From assembly GCA_947474995.1 (NCBI GenBank), contig CANJNJ010000017.1, positions 1 to 50,809 of the forward strand: a DNA stretch of 50,809 nt, read 5' to 3'. The DNA is from Opitutaceae bacterium. Lineage in GTDB: Bacteria; Verrucomicrobiota; Verrucomicrobiia; Opitutales; Opitutaceae. Made by a program: the position numbers and the translations under genes. The notes below the pieces were generated by a model. It saw only the letters and a list, made by a program, of their open reading frames with translations, searched no databases and had not been told where the DNA came from. Shown here piece by piece: positions 41,839 through 50,176 of the stretch (position 1 is the stretch's first letter; every line of letters starts with the position of its first letter).

Positions 41839-43706
41839 GCGGCCCCTCCCCCGGTTCCCACCGGCAGCAGCGCGCGACTGTCCACGAGTTGCAGGTTGGC
41901 GACGTGCAGGTACGGCCCGGGTTCGCGCATGAGCTGGGCATGCGTGCCGCGCTGCACGATCCGGCCGTCCTCCAGTACAATGATGAAATCCGCGCGGCGC
42001 AGCGTGCTCAGCCGATGCGCCACGATCAAGGTCGTGCGGCCGGCGATCGCCCGGTCGAGGGCCTCGAAAATTTCGTGCTCCGTCTCGCTGTCGATGGCCG
42101 CGGTCGGATCGTCGAGCAGCAGAATCGCCGGTTCGAGCAACACCGCGCGCGCGATGGCGAGCCGCTGGCGCTGGCCGCCCGAGAGGCTGTTGCCGCTTTC
42201 GCCCAGCAGCGTGTCGTAGCCCTTCGGCAGGGCCATGATGAAGTCGTGGGCCGCGGCCGTCCGGGCGGCCCGCTCGATTTGCGCCGGCGTGGCTTCGGGA
42301 TGCCCGAAGGCAATATTGGCCGCCACGGTGTTGGAAAACAAAAAGCTCTCCTGGAAGACGAGCCCGATATTGCGGCGCAGATCATCGAGGTTCAGCCGGC
42401 GCGCATCGATCCCGTCGATGAGCACGCGACCCGCGGTGGGATCGAAGAACCGCGGGACCAGACTCATCAGCGCGCTCTTCCCCGAGCCGGTGGCACCCAG
42501 GATCGCGACGCATTGGCCCGCGGGCACCGTGAGGGTGATTTCGCGCACCGCCGCCTCGGCGCCGCCAAAGGAGAATGAGACATTTTCGAAACTCACGTCG
42601 CCGGTCAGCCGCGGCCGGCGGATGGCGTCCGGCGCGCTGCGCACCTCGATCGGCGCGTCGAGAATCTCGAACACGCGCCGCGACCCGATGAGCGATTGCT
42701 GCACCGAGTTGATGATCGTCGCGATGTTGTTCACCTGCCCGGAAAATTGCTCGAGCAAACCGGCAAAGACCACGAGGCCGGTGCCCAGCGGCAGGCGGCC
42801 CTGCATCACGAGCCAGCCACCGTAGCCGAGCAGCACCATCATGTTGATCCGCGTCAGGAAACCGATGGCCGGCGAGAACAGGCTCACGCGCCAAAAAATC
42901 ACGTGCTGCTGGGTGAGGCAGGCGTTGTTCGCCGCCTCGAATTTCGCCCGCTCCTCCGCCTCGCGCCCGAAGGCCTTGGTCACGGACATGCCCTGGATGC
43001 CTTCCACAAAGACCTGGAGCATCCGCTCCACCAGGAGGCGGTTCTGCGCATATTCCGGCTGGGTGCGGCGCGTGTGCCAGGCCGACAGCAGCCAGAGCAG
43101 CGGCGTCGTCGCGAGGCAGCCCAGCGTCAGCGACGGGCTCAGGTTGACCATGTAGATCAAGTAGACCGTGAGCGAAATCACCATGATCACGCTTTGGATC
43201 AGCACCTGATCGACGAACATCCGGACGCTCTGGGCGTCGCTCGTCACCCGGGTGATGATGGAGCTGGTGTTGTTGGCGTCGAAAAAGCGAAAGCTGAGCC
43301 GCTGCAACTTGTCGTAAATCTCGCTGCGCAGATCCACCACGAGCCGCTGCTGCACCAGCCGGTTGACCGAGACCGCGTAGGCGTAGTTGAGAAACGCGCG
43401 GCAAAACGCGAGCAGCAGGATAATCCCGGCGAGCAGGCCCAGCACCTGCCAATACTCCCAGGCCACGGGCAAATTGAGGTGGAGCTTGTTCGCGTCGAGC
43501 GGCGTGCCATCCATCTTGTGGCGAATATAATCGATGCCCACCCCGGTCAGGCTCAGCCCTCCGATGCCCAGCGTGAGCAGGACGAGCTGAATCGCCAGCA
43601 CCTGCAGGCAATGCAGCCGGTAGCGCCAGGCCAAGCCGAAGAGCCGTCGAACCAACACCCCGTTCGACGGTCCGGCAGCAGTCGGCAATGACGGCGGAAC
43701 AGACAT
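41835..43706 (-). CDS. ABC exporter half-transporter, degenerate-site subunit
   Basis: A 623-residue partner of the exporter encoded at 39949-41838. The membrane domain occupies about 25-340, with helices such as LQVLAIQLVLLTLGIGGLSL and VLGLLAGIILLLAFCRAFL. Its nucleotide-binding domain has Walker A GATGSGKS (404-411), a normal signature LSGGQ (508-512) and H-loop His564. Its Walker B reads ILLLDDP, so the catalytic Glu is Asp533. In heterodimeric exporters the degenerate ATP site uses such a Walker B together with a non-standard signature of the partner, and here the partner indeed has LSIGQ. It is the first gene of the two-gene unit. A family B repeat lies about 70 bp upstream of its start. 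Confidence 0.92.
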   Translation of the reverse strand: MSVPPSLPTAAGPSNGVLVRRLFGLAWRYRLHCLQVLAIQLVLLTLGIGGLSLTGVGIDYIRHKMDGTPLDANKLHLNLPVAWEYWQVLGLLAGIILLLAFCRAFLNYAYAVSVNRLVQQRLVVDLRSEIYDKLQRLSFRFFDANNTSSIITRVTSDAQSVRMFVDQVLIQSVIMVISLTVYLIYMVNLSPSLTLGCLATTPLLWLLSAWHTRRTQPEYAQNRLLVERMLQVFVEGIQGMSVTKAFGREAEERAKFEAANNACLTQQHVIFWRVSLFSPAIGFLTRINMMVLLGYGGWLVMQGRLPLGTGLVVFAGLLEQFSGQVNNIATIINSVQQSLIGSRRVFEILDAPIEVRSAPDAIRRPRLTGDVSFENVSFSFGGAEAAVREITLTVPAGQCVAILGATGSGKSALMSLVPRFFDPTAGRVLIDGIDARRLNLDDLRRNIGLVFQESFLFSNTVAANIAFGHPEATPAQIERAARTAAAHDFIMALPKGYDTLLGESGNSLSGGQRQRLAIARAVLLEPAILLLDDPTAAIDSETEHEIFEALDRAIAGRTTLIVAHRLSTLRRADFIIVLEDGRIVQRGTHAQLMREPGPYLHVANLQLVDSRALLPVGTGGGAA

Positions 43707-43775
43707 GAAAGGATCAAGCTAGGCACTTGGGCGCCAGGCGCACGAAATTTATTTTCGCGTCCGCGCCGCCGGCGT

Positions 43776-43845
43776 GCGTAGTTCCGCCTTCAGGCGGAAA
43801 GAGGGGAGGCCCAGATTCCGCCTTTAGGCGGAACGACCAACCAAA
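43776..43845. repeat. Dispersed inverted repeat, family B, copy 3
   Basis: The left arm GCGTAGTTCCGCCTTCAGGC continues GGAA. The right arm TTCCGCCTTTAGGCGGAACG continues ACCAACCAAA. Pairing is strong in the GTTCCGCC/GGCGGAAC core and weaker outside. It lies between the hypothetical exported protein and the ABC exporter operon, both on the minus strand. Confidence 0.82.
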
Positions 43846-43851
43846 CACTCC

Positions 43852-44544
43852 TCAGCGCGGCTGCCGATTCGCATTCGGACCGCGGGCCCGCTGATTTTCC
43901 TGCTGATTTGGCCCCGGTTGGATTTGGTTCGGCGGAAAGTTTCGGGTCGGCTGCGCCTGCGGGACCGCCGTTGGTGGCACGGCGCCCGGCCCCATTTGCT
44001 GCGCGGCCTGCTCGCGCAAGGCCCGCCGGCGGGCGACCTCGGAGGCGACCGCCTCGAGCCGGCGCTGTTCGTCGGCGGGCGATGGGTTTACCACCACGGA
44101 TTGCGTGACGGCGGGCGCCATCCCCGCCGTCGCGGGCATCGGCGCCGGCGGCGGCGGCATCGCCTGCGCGGCATTGCCGGCGGAGACGACTTTCGCTTCC
44201 CGCGCGGCAAGGGTATAGGCCCGGCCTTGATATTCTACGACCAGCGTGTTGCGCGCTTCGTCATACTGCTTCGCGACGACGTTGAGCACCGAATTGGGTT
44301 CGTTGATCTTGATCCACTCACCCGCTTTCCGCACCGGATCGTAGACCCGATATTGCATTCCGGCGGGGGTTTCAATGAACCCGCGATACTCCAGCGGCGC
44401 CCCGGCCGTGGGTGCGCCGGCTCCGCTCGCCTGCGGCGGCATGAACGGGGAACTGGCCGCCAGCTGCGCCGGCGCACGCCCCGCCACCACCAGTGCGAGG
44501 CTGGCGACGGCGCAGCGGAATAGCGACACGGTCGGGGCGGACAT
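43852..44544 (-). CDS. Small exported Pro/Gln-rich protein of unknown function
   Basis: A 230-residue protein. The N-terminus (FRCAVASLALVVAGRAPAQLAA) is a signal peptide. A compact predicted domain follows at about 50-120: LEYRGFIETPAGMQYRVYDPVRKAGEWIKI, then SVLNVVAKQYDEARNTLVVEYQGRAYTLAAREAKVVSA. It has a beta-rich pattern that reminds me of pilus- or secretion-system-associated periplasmic domains, but without certainty. The remaining half is low complexity, with Pro/Ala stretches, a short basic helix (RRLEAVASEVARRRALREQAAQQM) and a Pro/Gln/Asn-rich end. No neighbour helps assign a role. The start at 44544 is followed directly by the signal peptide. Confidence 0.65.
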   Translation of the reverse strand: MSAPTVSLFRCAVASLALVVAGRAPAQLAASSPFMPPQASGAGAPTAGAPLEYRGFIETPAGMQYRVYDPVRKAGEWIKINEPNSVLNVVAKQYDEARNTLVVEYQGRAYTLAAREAKVVSAGNAAQAMPPPPAPMPATAGMAPAVTQSVVVNPSPADEQRRLEAVASEVARRRALREQAAQQMGPGAVPPTAVPQAQPTRNFPPNQIQPGPNQQENQRARGPNANRQPR

Positions 44545-44968
44545 GATTCAGGATCCAACTAATAGGACGCGCCCGCGGGGCGTCAAGTGACGCGGCGGGT
44601 CACGCAAACCCGAATTAATCGCGCGCCGATTTTCGCCCGAAAGGTTGGCGACGGATTGATTCGGAAGCCAGGAACCCAATCCTGGTTTTCTGGCTTCTGA
44701 ACTTACCGCCTGCCGTGGCTTGTTGCGACCTGAGCCGCAACCGAATCCCCCGGGCTGATTTTTTTGCCACAGATTTCACCGATGGGCACAGATGCCGAGC
44801 CAACGCCGCGGACAAAACGCCGCGGCATTCCATTTGTGCCCATGGGTGTAATTTGTGGCCAATGGGAGGAGAAGTCTACGCATGCTAAATCGAAGGAAAT
44901 CTTCGCGGGCGGCAGGCACTTTCAGCCATCGCCGCAAGCATGCACGCGAAAAAGACCCATCCGCCGGC
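44545..44968. other. Gene-free spacer before mgtE
   Basis: About 420 bases without a supported gene. It contains family A repeat copy 3 (44767-44858). Just left of it, around 44665-44700, CCAGGAACCCAATCCTGG and CTGGTTTTCTGGCTTCTG-like words give a weak hairpin. The terminator of the mgtE gene should lie in the right part; none is clear. Confidence 0.5.
44767..44858. repeat. Dispersed inverted repeat, family A, copy 3
   Basis: The left arm CCACAGATTTCACCGATGGG continues CACAGATG. The right arm CATTTGTGCCCATGGGTGTA continues ATTTGTGG. The centre has its own GC hairpin (GCCGCG ... CGCGGC). It is the most complete of the three copies. Confidence 0.87.
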
Positions 44969-46351
44969 CTAGAGCAACGTCCCGTGCAGGATCAGGTAGG
45001 CGACGCTGAAGTAGATGATGAGTCCCGTCACATCGACCAGCGTCGCAACGAAGGGCGCACTCGACGTCGCCGGATCGAAACCCAGCCGTTTCAGAACCAG
45101 CGGCAGCATCGAACCCACCAGCGAGCCCCACAGTACAATGCCCACCAGTGACACCGCCACGGTCGCGGCCACGAGCGGCCAGTGCGGACCGTAAATGTTC
45201 GAGAACTGGGACCAAATCGCGATCCGCAGGTAACCGATCGCGCCCAGGATCAGGCCCAGCATCGCGCCCGCGGCGAATTCCCGCCGCATCACCCGCCACC
45301 AATCCCGCAGCTTGAATTCTCCCAACGCGAGCGCCCGGATGACGAGGGTCGCCGCCTGTGAGCCCGCATTGCCGCCCGAGCTGATGACCAGCGGCACGAA
45401 CAGCGCCAGCACGACCGCCCGCGCAATTTCGTCCTCGAAATAGCTCATCGCCGAGGCGGTGAGCATCTCGCCCAAGAAGAGTACGACCAGCCAGCTCGCG
45501 CGCTTCTTTACCATCCGGGACAGCGCGATCGTCGTATAGGGTTCATCCAGCGCCTCGGTACCGCCGAGCTTCTGGATGTCCTCCGTCGCCTCCTCTTCCG
45601 CGACGTCGAGCATGTCGTCGACCGTCACGATGCCGATGAGCTTCTTGTTTTCGTCCACGACCGGCAGCGCGACGCGATCGAACTGCTTGAACAACGCCAG
45701 CGCCTTCTCGCGATCGTCCGTCGGCGCCAGCATCGTGAAATTCCCGTCGAGCAGTTCGCGCACCGGCCGCTCCAACGCCGAAAGCAGAAACCGCCGCACG
45801 CGCACGTCGTCGATCAGCCGGCCCTCGGCATCGATCACATAGACCATGTTGAGGGTCTCGCGGTCATAGCCGTGCGTCCGGATATATTCGAGCGCCTCGC
45901 GCACGGTCCACTCCGGGCGCACCGCCACGAAGTCCAGAGTCATCATCCGGCCGACACTGTGCTCCGGGTACGCGAGCAGCGCCTGCGCCACCTGACGCTC
46001 GTCCGGCGTGAGCATCGCGAGCAACTGCATCGCGACATCGAGCGGCAATTCATTGAGAAAGATCGTCCGATCGTCGGGGGGCAGCGCGTTCAGCAGCGCC
46101 GCGGCCTGCTCCTGGTTGAGCGCCTTCAGCAGTTTGCGCTGGGCAGCCAGCGGCATGTAGGTGAACACCGCGGCCGCGAGTTCGCGCGAGCCGACGCGAA
46201 ACAGGGAGGCCAGTTCCTCCACGGAAAGATCCGCGATGACCGGCGCCAGGTCCGCCGGCAGCCACGGCTCGAGGTATTTCTTGAGCGCGACGTGGTCCTT
46301 CCGCGCGATCAACGCGGCGATTTCGATTTTGACGCTGGCCTGCTCCATCAT
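44969..46351 (-). CDS. mgtE: Magnesium transporter MgtE
   Basis: A 460-residue inner membrane Mg2+ channel/transporter. The N-terminal helical sensor domain (about 5-130) contains the usual LPPDDRTIFLNELP and is followed by MMTLDFVAV. Two CBS modules span about 135-255 (VYVIDAEGRLIDDVRVRRFLL and LPVVDENKKLIGIVTVDDMLDV) and sense cytosolic Mg2+. The plug helix links to a five-helix pore domain (about 285-460) with the conserved SSGGNAGSQAATLVIRALALGE and FDPATSSAPFVATLVDVTG; Asp440 corresponds to the ion-selectivity Asp. The length is typical. ATG 46351 is followed by a second ATG codon, so the start may be one residue later. No Mg2+ riboswitch was recognised upstream. Confidence 0.95.
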   Translation of the reverse strand: MMEQASVKIEIAALIARKDHVALKKYLEPWLPADLAPVIADLSVEELASLFRVGSRELAAAVFTYMPLAAQRKLLKALNQEQAAALLNALPPDDRTIFLNELPLDVAMQLLAMLTPDERQVAQALLAYPEHSVGRMMTLDFVAVRPEWTVREALEYIRTHGYDRETLNMVYVIDAEGRLIDDVRVRRFLLSALERPVRELLDGNFTMLAPTDDREKALALFKQFDRVALPVVDENKKLIGIVTVDDMLDVAEEEATEDIQKLGGTEALDEPYTTIALSRMVKKRASWLVVLFLGEMLTASAMSYFEDEIARAVVLALFVPLVISSGGNAGSQAATLVIRALALGEFKLRDWWRVMRREFAAGAMLGLILGAIGYLRIAIWSQFSNIYGPHWPLVAATVAVSLVGIVLWGSLVGSMLPLVLKRLGFDPATSSAPFVATLVDVTGLIIYFSVAYLILHGTLL

Positions 46352-46605
46352 CCGATGAACTAGGCAGGGCCAACCCCCGCCGGCAACCCCGCAGGCATTC
46401 TTTCCCTCTTGTTCGATCGTGAGCGAATGGTCCGAAGTAGCGCCGGTCTCTGACCACAGCCGTCCACTTCATAGCGCGATCGGAACGCATCGATTAGGTT
46501 GATGCGTCGAGTGAGGGCGCCGTCGTGCTCAGGCGCTGGCGATGCAGGATTTTAGTTGGTCGGGGCGGGGCGTGCGGGCGGAACGCTCAAGTGCTGTCCC
46601 ATGAG

Positions 46606-46890
46606 TTAGGCCGAAAAACCGGGCAGCCACCTCTGGTGCGGCGGGTCGATGTAGACAAAATGCCCCGCGGCTGTCCCATAGCGCCGAAGCAATTGAGCGA
46701 GGTCGTGCCGCTGCCAGAGCGTGGCGCGCAGGACGGTGAGCAGGCGCGAGAAGCTGTGGGCCCACTGGCTGGCCCAAGCCTGGAAACGCAGGAGCACATA
46801 GACCAGCAGCGCCATCCACACCTGCCACTGCACCGCATTGTCACTTTGGCCGAGGAAGTCGGCCAGCTGCAGGTTCGGCCTTTTTTTCAC
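46606..46890 (-). pseudogene. IS4-like transposase, 3' remnant
   Basis: A 94-codon frame matching only the C-terminal end of IS4-type DDE transposases: LQLADFLGQSDNAVQWQVWMALLVYVLLRFQAW, then RLLTVLRATLWQRHDLAQLL and GTAAGHFVYIDPP. The DDE catalytic domain is missing, so it cannot function. Its left end is followed by CAAGTGCTGTCCCATGAG, which may derive from the IS terminal region. The remnant meets the stop codon of the neighbouring toxin-like gene (46887-46889) almost exactly, so the element or its deletion ended at that gene. Confidence 0.75.
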
Positions 46891-47147
46891 ACCCGAATGA
46901 TCTCGCTGATCCGCACTTCACGGCTGGCGTGATCCACCCAAAATGAAAAAAGATAGCCTTCGAGCAAAACGCTCTCGACCATTCGGCCGACCGAATCGGC
47001 GGTCTGTGCGTCCCGGATCTGAAACGGATGTCTCGCAATCTGATCAGCGAGGTCGAGCACCACCCGCTGCTTTCGTTTCGGCAACGCCACGACGAATGCC
47101 ACCGCTTCGAGCGAAAGGTGGCTTTCGTAGACGCCGCGCTCAGGCAT
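46887..47147 (-). CDS. Putative RelE/ParE-like toxin
   Basis: An 86-residue protein with the size and order of elements of a RelE/ParE-fold toxin: helices with VALPKRKQRVVLDLADQIARHPFQIRD, a strand VGRMVESVLLEGYLFSFWVDHA and a closing strand EVRISEIIRV. It follows a small helical gene, overlapping it by 8 bp, as expected of an antitoxin-toxin operon. Such toxins cut mRNA on the ribosome or block gyrase; which applies is unknown, and family membership rests on weak pattern similarity. Its stop codon coincides with the start of the transposase remnant, so the original C-terminus might have been slightly altered. Confidence 0.6.
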   Translation of the reverse strand: MPERGVYESHLSLEAVAFVVALPKRKQRVVLDLADQIARHPFQIRDAQTADSVGRMVESVLLEGYLFSFWVDHASREVRISEIIRV

Positions 47148-47343
47148 GACCTAGCTGCTTTCGTAAATCGGCGACACTTACCTTCTTTCCTGCGGCCATT
47201 TCATTCAAGCGCCGGGCCGTCTCTTGCTTCCAGCCCGCGCGTTCTTGGCCCAATCGGATCAGGAAAGCAGACAAACTCTGCCGCTTTTTCTCGGGAAGCT
47301 TTGATGCCCGCTGCTTAAGTTCGAGGAATGCGGTAGCGGTCAT
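47140..47343 (-). CDS. Putative antitoxin of a type II toxin-antitoxin pair
   Basis: A 67-residue helical, charged protein: TATAFLELKQRASKLPEKKRQSLSAFLIRLGQERAGWKQETARRLNEMAAGKKVSVADLRKQLGHA. The size and the C-terminal amphipathic helices fit an antitoxin that wraps a toxin, but no clear DNA-binding fold is visible. ATG 47343 is chosen over 47370 for its better fit. The last codons overlap the toxin start (ATG inside GTCATGCC), the normal arrangement for coupled expression. Autoregulation by the complex is expected of the class; no operator was identified upstream. Confidence 0.58.
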   Translation of the reverse strand: MTATAFLELKQRASKLPEKKRQSLSAFLIRLGQERAGWKQETARRLNEMAAGKKVSVADLRKQLGHA

Positions 47344-47460
47344 GATGTCGAAATTACCGAGCGCGCTCATTCGGTCAAGGGGCCTTTGCCGAACGTCCTA
47401 GCGCGGCTGGCGCCGCAACCGAAAGTGAAGGAGCCGCGGACGCAGTGGTATCATCGGGGT

Positions 47461-49054
47461 GTGAAAAAACCAACGACCACACACTACGGCCGCGGCGTGG
47501 AGCATTTTTTGGCGCACCACGGGGCGGATGTCACGGGCGTAATCAGCGGCTTCGATCGACTGCGGCTGCGAGGGAGCCTCCGCTACTTTTATCAGCCGAC
47601 GTTCATGTTCCGTCACCTCTGCGAGGCGGGCGTTTTGCTGAAGAACTTCGGCGCCTACGCCACCGCGTTGAGCGAGCGCGTCCGCGACGCCGCGCATGGC
47701 TTCGCGCGGCGCTGCGGCCGCCCGGTGCGTTATCTTTACTCGAGCGCCAAGAGCAAGGAGTCGCTCGCCCGCCAGCTCGCCGAGCGCAACCGGATCCGCG
47801 ACGGGCTCATCGGGGTGTTTGACTGTGTGGAGCCTTGCCTGACGTATTTCGTCCGCGGGGACCGCCAAGCCCATCGACTCGAGCTCAAACTCGAATCCGG
47901 GAAATGCCTCCATCACTACTTCTACTTCCAGCATCCCGAGTTCGGGCTGATGCATGTGCGGCTCCAGACGTGGTTCCCCTTTCAGGTCATGGTCTGCGTC
48001 AACGGCCGCCTCTGGCTAGGCCGCCAGCTCGACCGGGCGGGCGTCGGTTACGTACAACGGGACAACAGCTTTGTGTGGCTGGAGAATCTGCGGCGTGCCC
48101 AGGCGCTGGCGCAGGCCCAACTGCGCGTGCACTGGCCGACGAAGCTGCAGGCACTGCTCACCGAGTGCCATCCGCTCGCTCGTGAAATCTGCCAGCCGCT
48201 GGCGCAGAGCTACTATTGGAGCATCGATCAATCCGAGTAGGCGACCGACCTGATGTTCCAGACTCCGGCGGCGCTCGCCGCGCTTTACCCCGCGCTGGTC
48301 CATCCATCACGGGATCCGGCACTTCGGCACGCCAGAAGTGCTGCGTTTCCAGGGCCGCACCGTGCCCGCGCACGGGCGCGTGCACCGGCTTTATCAGAGC
48401 GAAGTGGAAACCGGGCTCACGCACCGGCCCGAAGGCATGCGGCTCAAACACTACGGCAACGGCAACTCGATCAAAATCTACGACAAGCACGGCCAGGTGC
48501 TGCGGGTCGAAACCACCCTCACGCACCCGCAGGACTTCCGCGTCTACCGTACGCCCGAGGACCGGCCCAAGGGTAAGAAGCGCTGGATGCCGCTGCGCAA
48601 GAGCGTGGCCGACGTCCAGCGCCGCGCCCAAGTGTGCGCCGCGGCCAACGACCGCGATCTCAACGCCCTTGCCGCGGCGCCGCCTGACGCCGCCGCTGGT
48701 GATACGGTAAAGTCACTCTGCCAGCGCGTGGTCAAAAACGGCCGCCGCTACCGCGCGCTCAATCCCTGGGCCCCCGCTGACGCCGCGCTGGTGCAAGTGG
48801 TCGCCCGCGGCGAATGGACGCTCAACGGTTTTAGAAACCGGGATATACGGGCCGCGCTGCTGGGCCCCACCGCCGACCGCGCCGAGCGCCAGCGCCGGAC
48901 CGGCTGTGTCACCCGCGCGCTCGCGCTGCTCCGCGCCCACGGCGTCATTCGGAAAGTCACCCGCACCCATCGCTATCTCGTGACGGTGCAAGGCCGCGCC
49001 ATGATCACGGCTATAGGTGAGGTGCGCAACTTGGCCGCTCGCCCGACCGGCTAG
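47461..49054 (+). pseudogene. Conserved protein of unknown function, split by nonsense codon and 4-bp duplication
   Basis: Two adjacent frames are parts of one gene. The first reads from GTG 47461 (VKKPTTTHYGRGVEHF) through GVISGFDRLRLRGSLRYFY, FDCVEPCLTYFVRG and LMHVRLQTWFPFQVMVCVNG to YYWSIDQSE, where TAG (48238-48240) replaces the expected Tyr codon. After 59 further bases the frame shifts at CCATCCAT (48300-48307), a tandem 4-bp duplication. Removing one CCAT joins LVH to HGIRHFGTPEVLRFQG and on to RPEGMRLKHYGNGNSIKIYDK and a C-terminal winged-helix-like TRALALLRAHGVIRKVTRTHRYLV. The repaired length is about 529 residues. I know the family only as a widespread conserved protein, often multicopy and perhaps mobile; its function is unknown. 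Confidence 0.8.
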
Positions 49055-49174
49055 CCGGCCGTCAAAAACATAGGAGTAGGTCCACTCTACAAAATGATGT
49101 GGCTTCATGTAGGTGTCGTCGCCTTCGCCTTCGGCAAAGAATTCATTTAGATTGCGGGCGTGGATCGCAAAGAC

Positions 49175-49261
49175 TTCTAACCACCCGCTGCCATCGGCTG
49201 TCGGTGGTAAGGAGCACGAGGCGTGACCGACGTGCTCGTTGGCTCTGGCGCCTGGTTAGCC
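49175..49261 (-). other. attC-like recombination site A (integron)
   Basis: In minus-strand orientation it runs from GGCTAAC (49255-49261) to GTTAGAA (49175-49181), 87 bases. Next to GGCTAAC it shares CCAGGCGCCAGAGCCAACG with sites B and C. Inside, GAGCACG/CGTGCTC and GTCGGT/ACCGAC can pair. The right-hand half differs from B and C, so this site is either diverged or a different subtype. The stop codon of the cassette gene (TAG 49177-49179) lies within its terminal GTTAGAA. Confidence 0.65.
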
Positions 49262-49710
49262 TCTTGTTCGAGGAGATGCCACGCTTCCTTGTAAGGCATG
49301 GCCTCTGCACCAAACCCTCTCATGGCAGTGTCCTTCCTTGCTTGACCGTTTTTTTTCGTTCCGGTCAGCCACATGGCATGGCCACTCTTCACGATTTCGG
49401 CAACAACTCGACCGGGCACGATGAAATAATCTGGGCGCACTCCCGGTCCATGGAGGCTCACGAAAACGTAGAAGTAACCGACACCTCGGTCCTCTTCATC
49501 TTTCTGACGAAGAATCCAATGAACCTTCGAACCCTGTGAGGACTTCACTTGGAGCTTCAGTGCGCGACCGGAATTTGGGCGCGCGGCGAGAACATCTACG
49601 CTCTCCGCATTCCGCGTCGTGACAGTCGCGAGGAATCCGCGATGCGAGAGTTCGGCTGCCACGTAGTATTCGCCCGCCGAGCCGCAGAGACCATGAGTGA
49701 GCGAAGACAT
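49177..49710 (-). CDS. Cassette gene: PD-(D/E)XK nuclease-like protein
   Basis: A 177-residue cytoplasmic protein. Its start resembles a small group of PD-(D/E)XK-fold proteins: GEYYVAAELSHRGFLATVTTRNAESVDVLAARPNSGRALKLQVKSS. Glu14, Asp39 and Gln54-x-Lys56 occupy the positions of the nuclease catalytic set. The middle part has strands GVGYFYVFVSLHG and DYFIVPGRVVAEIV. The last 27 or so residues (after ANQAPEPT, residue 151 on) are the translation of attC site A and not part of the fold. ATG 49710 lies six bases after site B, the close spacing typical of integron cassettes. It may act on DNA, but without a partner no role can be given. Confidence 0.68.
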   Translation of the reverse strand: MSSLTHGLCGSAGEYYVAAELSHRGFLATVTTRNAESVDVLAARPNSGRALKLQVKSSQGSKVHWILRQKDEEDRGVGYFYVFVSLHGPGVRPDYFIVPGRVVAEIVKSGHAMWLTGTKKNGQARKDTAMRGFGAEAMPYKEAWHLLEQEANQAPEPTSTSVTPRAPYHRQPMAAGG

Positions 49711-49716
49711 TTTCTT

Positions 49717-49860
49717 GGCTAACGTCAAAGATGAGCCACGGATGGGGCTGGCGCGACTCGTGCGGGGTTCGAAAGAGCAATTCGATTTGAACTTTTCGCT
49801 TTGGATAAGAAAGCACGAGGCGTGCTAGCCCCATCCGTTGGCTCTGGCGCCTGGTTCGGC
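49717..49860 (-). other. attC-like recombination site B (integron)
   Basis: A 144-base near-palindrome between GCCGAAC (minus strand, 49854-49860) and GTTAGCC (49717-49723). Inner arms of 25 bases (49739-49763 and 49813-49837) match at 22 positions around a 49-base loop, the long variable terminal structure of large attC sites. It shares AACGTCAAAGATGAGCCACG with site C at one end and GTTGGCTCTGGCGCC with sites A and C at the other. Confidence 0.8.
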
Positions 49861-50012
49861 CTTTTTTTCCTCGAAGGCTGGGCATCGCCAAAGAGGCAGA
49901 ACTTTTGTTTGGAAGCGTGGCATCGATGCTGAGTCTTCGAAATCACTTGGAACTCTTTTTTGACCGCTGGCAAAACTTGGACTTCGCAATCTCTCTCTTT
50001 GAATTTACTTTT
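49861..50012 (-). other. Short cassette body without a clear gene
   Basis: About 150 bases lie between attC-like sites B and C, too short for an ordinary gene. The minus strand is open in one frame (KERDCEVQVLPAVKKEFQVISKTQHRC...) but has no ATG inside the body, only a TTG, and continues into site B as NQAPEPTDGAST. A non-coding cassette or one carrying only a small RNA or promoter is possible. The stretch is more A+T-rich than the genomic neighbours. Confidence 0.5.
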
Positions 50013-50156
50013 GCCGAACGTCAAAGATGAGCCACGACCTTCGCCGGCGCGGCTCGTGCTACTTTGCTTTTTGGATTCCACTGCATCATTTCGGCAAATC
50101 GTACGGTAGCACGAGACGTGACGGCGAAGGTCGTTGGCTCTGGCGCCTTGTTAGCC
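50013..50156 (-). other. attC-like recombination site C (integron)
   Basis: A 144-base near-palindrome between GGCTAAC (minus strand, 50150-50156) and GTTCGGC (50013-50019). Arms 50035-50062 and 50106-50133 are 28 bases long and match at 25 positions around a 43-base loop. It has the same conserved end blocks as site B, in the same orientation. It begins about 20 bases after the stop of the next cassette gene. Confidence 0.8.
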
Positions 50157-50176
50157 CGGTTTTGCATTCAAGCGCC

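Noticed and set aside
46352-46605. Possible magnesium riboswitch upstream of mgtE
   Set aside because: No recognisable M-box elements could be found by eye; the stretch includes the end of the IS remnant.
49725-50081. A 118-codon minus-strand frame across two attC-like sites
   Set aside because: It starts inside site C and ends inside site B; most of it is translated palindrome, so it is not a cassette gene.
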